Assembly (NCBI GenBank): GCA_022729835.1
Contig: DZBC01000105.1
Coordinates: 1 to 7,205 of the forward strand
DNA length: 7,205 bases
Reading direction: 5' to 3'
DNA from: Sulfuricurvum sp.
GTDB lineage: Bacteria; Campylobacterota; Campylobacteria; Campylobacterales; Sulfurimonadaceae
Part shown: positions 5,731 to 7,205 of the stretch, piece by piece
Layout of the letters: the number at the start of each line of letters is the position of its first letter
Position numbering within the stretch: position 1 is the stretch's first letter
Translations under genes and position numbers: made by a program
The notes under the pieces: model-generated
What the model was told of the DNA's origin: nothing
The model's input: the letters and a program-made list of their open reading frames with translations, nothing else
Database searches by the model: none

Positions 5731-6205
5731 GGCGCGTAACGTTTTGTAGATAGACCAAAAAGACCACAAAAGCGATGGCGATCATGATGCTTTGGGTGAT
5801 GTACTCGTGCATGATGGGAAAGATACTGGGGTGATACTCCAGCACCCACGCCAGCAGCGCGATGCGCAAGAGGTTAAAGAGCTGCAAAAAGAGCGAGCCG
5901 ATCACGATACCCGCCAACCGCGCTTTCCATGAAGCAGGATAGGCTAAAACAGCGGCGGAGTAGAGCAAAATCGCCTCTAGGCCGTTGCAGCCGAATTTGA
6001 CCTCCATGATGGATTTTGAGAGGTGCAAAAAGGCTCCGTCCGCACGTACCGAGATGCCGATCAACTCGATAAGGTGACGGCTGAGTTCAACAACCACGGC
6101 GGTGTAAAATGCATCCAGACGCAACAGATCGTGTAGCGGTTTGTAGTCGATGAGCACGAAGGCGATTAGCATATACAGAATGTAAAGAAGGACAAAACGT
6201 TTCAT
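5705..6205 (-). CDS. xrtH: Exosortase H (IPTLxxWG-CTERM type)
   Basis: Exosortases are multi-pass inner-membrane cysteine enzymes that cut a C-terminal sorting tail (signature motif, transmembrane helix, basic end) from exported proteins, like sortases. This 166-residue protein is nearly all hydrophobic, with about five or six membrane helices, and shows the catalytic set C73 in FGCNGLEA, R114 in NLLRIAL and H133 in MHEY. Its small single-domain size, the KRFVLL beginning, the CNGLEAI motif and the adjacent associated membrane protein all point to subtype H, whose targets carry an IPTLxxWG-like tail. The subtype is less certain than the superfamily. The ATG at 6205 is preferred; a TTG at 6223 would add six residues. 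No ribosome binding site is visible, but a TATACT element lies seven bases before the ATG, suggesting a leaderless message. No CTERM substrate is encoded in this window. Confidence 0.85.
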   Translation of the reverse strand: MKRFVLLYILYMLIAFVLIDYKPLHDLLRLDAFYTAVVVELSRHLIELIGISVRADGAFLHLSKSIMEVKFGCNGLEAILLYSAAVLAYPASWKARLAGIVIGSLFLQLFNLLRIALLAWVLEYHPSIFPIMHEYITQSIMIAIAFVVFLVYLQNVTRHARTQKRA

Positions 6206-6212
6206 GGGTGCG

Positions 6213-6218
6213 AGTATA
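6213..6218 (-). promoter_or_regulatory. -10 element of the xrtH promoter
   Basis: TATACT on the minus strand ends seven bases before the xrtH ATG. A transcription start at the normal distance would fall at or within a base or two of the start codon. The -35 region is not consensus. It faces away from the mnmG element at 6240-6245, so the two promoters share about 30 bases. Confidence 0.5.
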
Positions 6219-6239
6219 GCCAAGCCCTTGTTACAACGC

Positions 6240-6245
6240 TATAAT
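6240..6245 (+). promoter_or_regulatory. -10 element of the mnmG promoter
   Basis: A perfect TATAAT ends seven bases before the ATG at 6253, so transcription would begin at about that ATG. The -35 region is poor, as is common for housekeeping promoters in Campylobacterota. The in-frame ATG at 6244 overlaps this element, which argues against it as the start. Confidence 0.6.
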
Positions 6246-6252
6246 GCGCTTT

Positions 6253-7205
6253 ATGAAAAGAGAAGATTATGACATTATTGTCGTCGGCGGCGGCCATGCG
6301 GGGATCGAAGCCGCGCTCGCTCCGGCGCGTATGGGGTTTAGAACCCTTTTGATTTCGATGTTGGTCGAGCAGACGGGGGCAGCGAGCTGTAACCCTGCGA
6401 TAGGCGGTCTGGCCAAAGGGCATCTGGTGCGCGAGCTCGACGCGCTGGGCGGAGAGATGGGGCTGCTGACCGATGCGGCGGGGATTCAGTTTCGCATCCT
6501 CAACGAGGCCAAAGGGCCTGCGGTGCGCGGTTCACGCGCACAGATCGATATGGACCGCTACCGCGTGCTGGCGCGTAACACCCTCTTGCATGTAAGCAAC
6601 CTAGAGATGCTTCAAGAGACGGTCGAAGCGCTGATTTTTGAAGAGGGCAGCGTTGTCGGCGTGAAGACGGCACTGCACAACGAGTACCGCGCCAAAGCGG
6701 TGATTCTCACCACCGGAACCTTTTTGCGCGGGGTCGTACATGTAGGCGAAGTGACCCAAGAGGCGGGGCGGTTTGGGGAATTTGCGGCCAAAAACCTCTC
6801 CCAAAGCCTCATCGACGCGGGCTTACTTGTAGGGCGGCTTAAAACAGGAACCTGCCCGCGCGTGGACAGCTCCAGCATCGACTTTTCGGTGATGGAGGTG
6901 CAAGGCGGCGATGCGCTGCCCAGCCCCTTTAGCTTCCGCACCGACCGCGAGCGGTTTGCTACGGAGAAGAAGCAGATTCCTTGCTACATCACCTACACCA
7001 ACGACGAAACCCACCGCATTATCGAGGGCAATTTTTACCGAGCACCCCTTTTTACGGGGCAAATCGAGGGGATCGGGCCGCGCTACTGCCCCAGCATCGA
7101 AGATAAGATCAACCGCTTTCGCGATAAAGAGCGCCATCACCTCTTTATCGAGCCGCAAACCTTTGAGAATACCGAGTGCTACATCAACGGTATGTCCACC
7201 TCGTT
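6253..7205 (+). CDS. mnmG: MnmG (GidA), tRNA uridine-5-carboxymethylaminomethyl modification enzyme, 5' part
   Basis: MnmG is a cytoplasmic FAD enzyme that, with the GTPase MnmE, installs the (carboxymethyl)aminomethyl group on U34 of tRNAs reading split codon boxes. The first 317 codons are present; the frame is open and runs off the window, about half of a usual protein of roughly 620 residues. Visible are the FAD-binding VGGGHAG near the N-terminus (11-17), SCNPAIGG with C46 (E. coli C47), [30 protein letters not shown] with C244, and [11 protein letters not shown] with C279 (E. coli C277). One oddity is TGTCPR, with C201 where most relatives have TGTPPR. The ATG at 6253 gives MKREDYD; an in-frame ATG at 6244 overlaps the TATAAT box and is less likely. 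No Shine-Dalgarno sequence is seen. It is divergent from xrtH with no functional link apparent. Confidence 0.97.
   Translation, partial: MKREDYDIIVVGGGHAGIEAALAPARMGFRTLLISMLVEQTGAASCNPAIGGLAKGHLVRELDALGGEMGLLTDAAGIQFRILNEAKGPAVRGSRAQIDMDRYRVLARNTLLHVSNLEMLQETVEALIFEEGSVVGVKTALHNEYRAKAVILTTGTFLRGVVHVGEVTQEAGRFGEFAAKNLSQSLIDAGLLVGRLKTGTCPRVDSSSIDFSVMEVQGGDALPSPFSFRTDRERFATEKKQIPCYITYTNDETHRIIEGNFYRAPLFTGQIEGIGPRYCPSIEDKINRFRDKERHHLFIEPQTFENTECYINGMSTS
6737..6744. repeat. TACATGTA palindrome copy 5 (inside mnmG)
   Basis: It encodes V162-H163-V164 as gTA-CAT-GTA, again in the same phase. A near copy, TGCATGTA, lies at about 6587-6594 and also encodes Leu-His-Val. Confidence 0.6.

Noticed and set aside
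5731..5769. Longer start (TTG at 5769) for the exosortase-associated protein
   Set aside because: No ribosome binding site and a rare start codon; it would enlarge the overlap with xrtH to 65 bases.
6202..7158. Several minus-strand open frames across 6202-7158
   Set aside because: All are opposite the mnmG coding sequence, whose conserved motifs continue unbroken to the window end.
1..7205. CRISPR arrays, insertion sequences, tRNA genes, phage or toxin-antitoxin genes
   Set aside because: No regularly spaced repeats, transposase-like frames, terminal inverted repeats or tRNA-like folds were seen; nearly all bases are explained by chromosomal-type genes.

Overview
The window looks like chromosomal DNA of a Gram-negative proteobacterium, most likely a Campylobacterota (Epsilonproteobacteria) species of the Sulfurimonas/Sulfuricurvum kind. 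This is inferred from the style of the LapD, LapG, XrtH and MnmG sequences and the mid-range base composition; no rRNA or other taxonomic marker is present. There are no mobile elements, tRNAs, rRNAs or CRISPR arrays. Coding density is high, with seven complete genes and one partial gene.

Layout. Bases 1-105 are a leader holding an imperfect stem-loop and a weak possible promoter. A plus-strand gene (106-1590) encodes a membrane-anchored GGDEF-EAL protein with an intact cyclase motif but a damaged EAL metal site. Its stop codon directly abuts the stop of minus-strand riboflavin synthase (1591-2199). Upstream of that lie five more minus-strand genes, which read in transcription order xrtH (6205-5705), an XrtH-associated membrane protein (5730-5101), a 65-residue unknown protein (5046-4849), lapG (4842-4207) and lapD (4210-2282). 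On the plus strand, divergent from xrtH, is the 5' part of mnmG (6253 to the window end), a tRNA-modification gene.

How the genes work together. LapG is a periplasmic calcium-dependent cysteine protease that clips large adhesins from the cell surface. LapD is the inner-membrane c-di-GMP receptor that holds LapG inactive when c-di-GMP is high. They overlap by ATGA and form the usual pair. Unusually, they sit directly behind an exosortase H module, a membrane transpeptidase-like system for proteins with an IPTLxxWG-CTERM tail. The arrangement suggests that cell-surface protein sorting and c-di-GMP-controlled surface protein release are linked here. The 65-residue protein between the two modules is the least explained piece. 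No adhesin or CTERM substrate lies in the window. The GGDEF-EAL protein could supply c-di-GMP to LapD, but that is only a positional inference.

The most surprising non-gene signal is the 8-bp palindrome TACATGTA. It occurs five times in 7.2 kb, where about 0.1 would be expected by chance. Four copies lie in four different genes, all in the same codon phase (xTA-CAT-GTA), and the fifth lies in the leader of the 65-residue gene. It resembles a genome-wide over-represented palindrome such as cyanobacterial HIP1.
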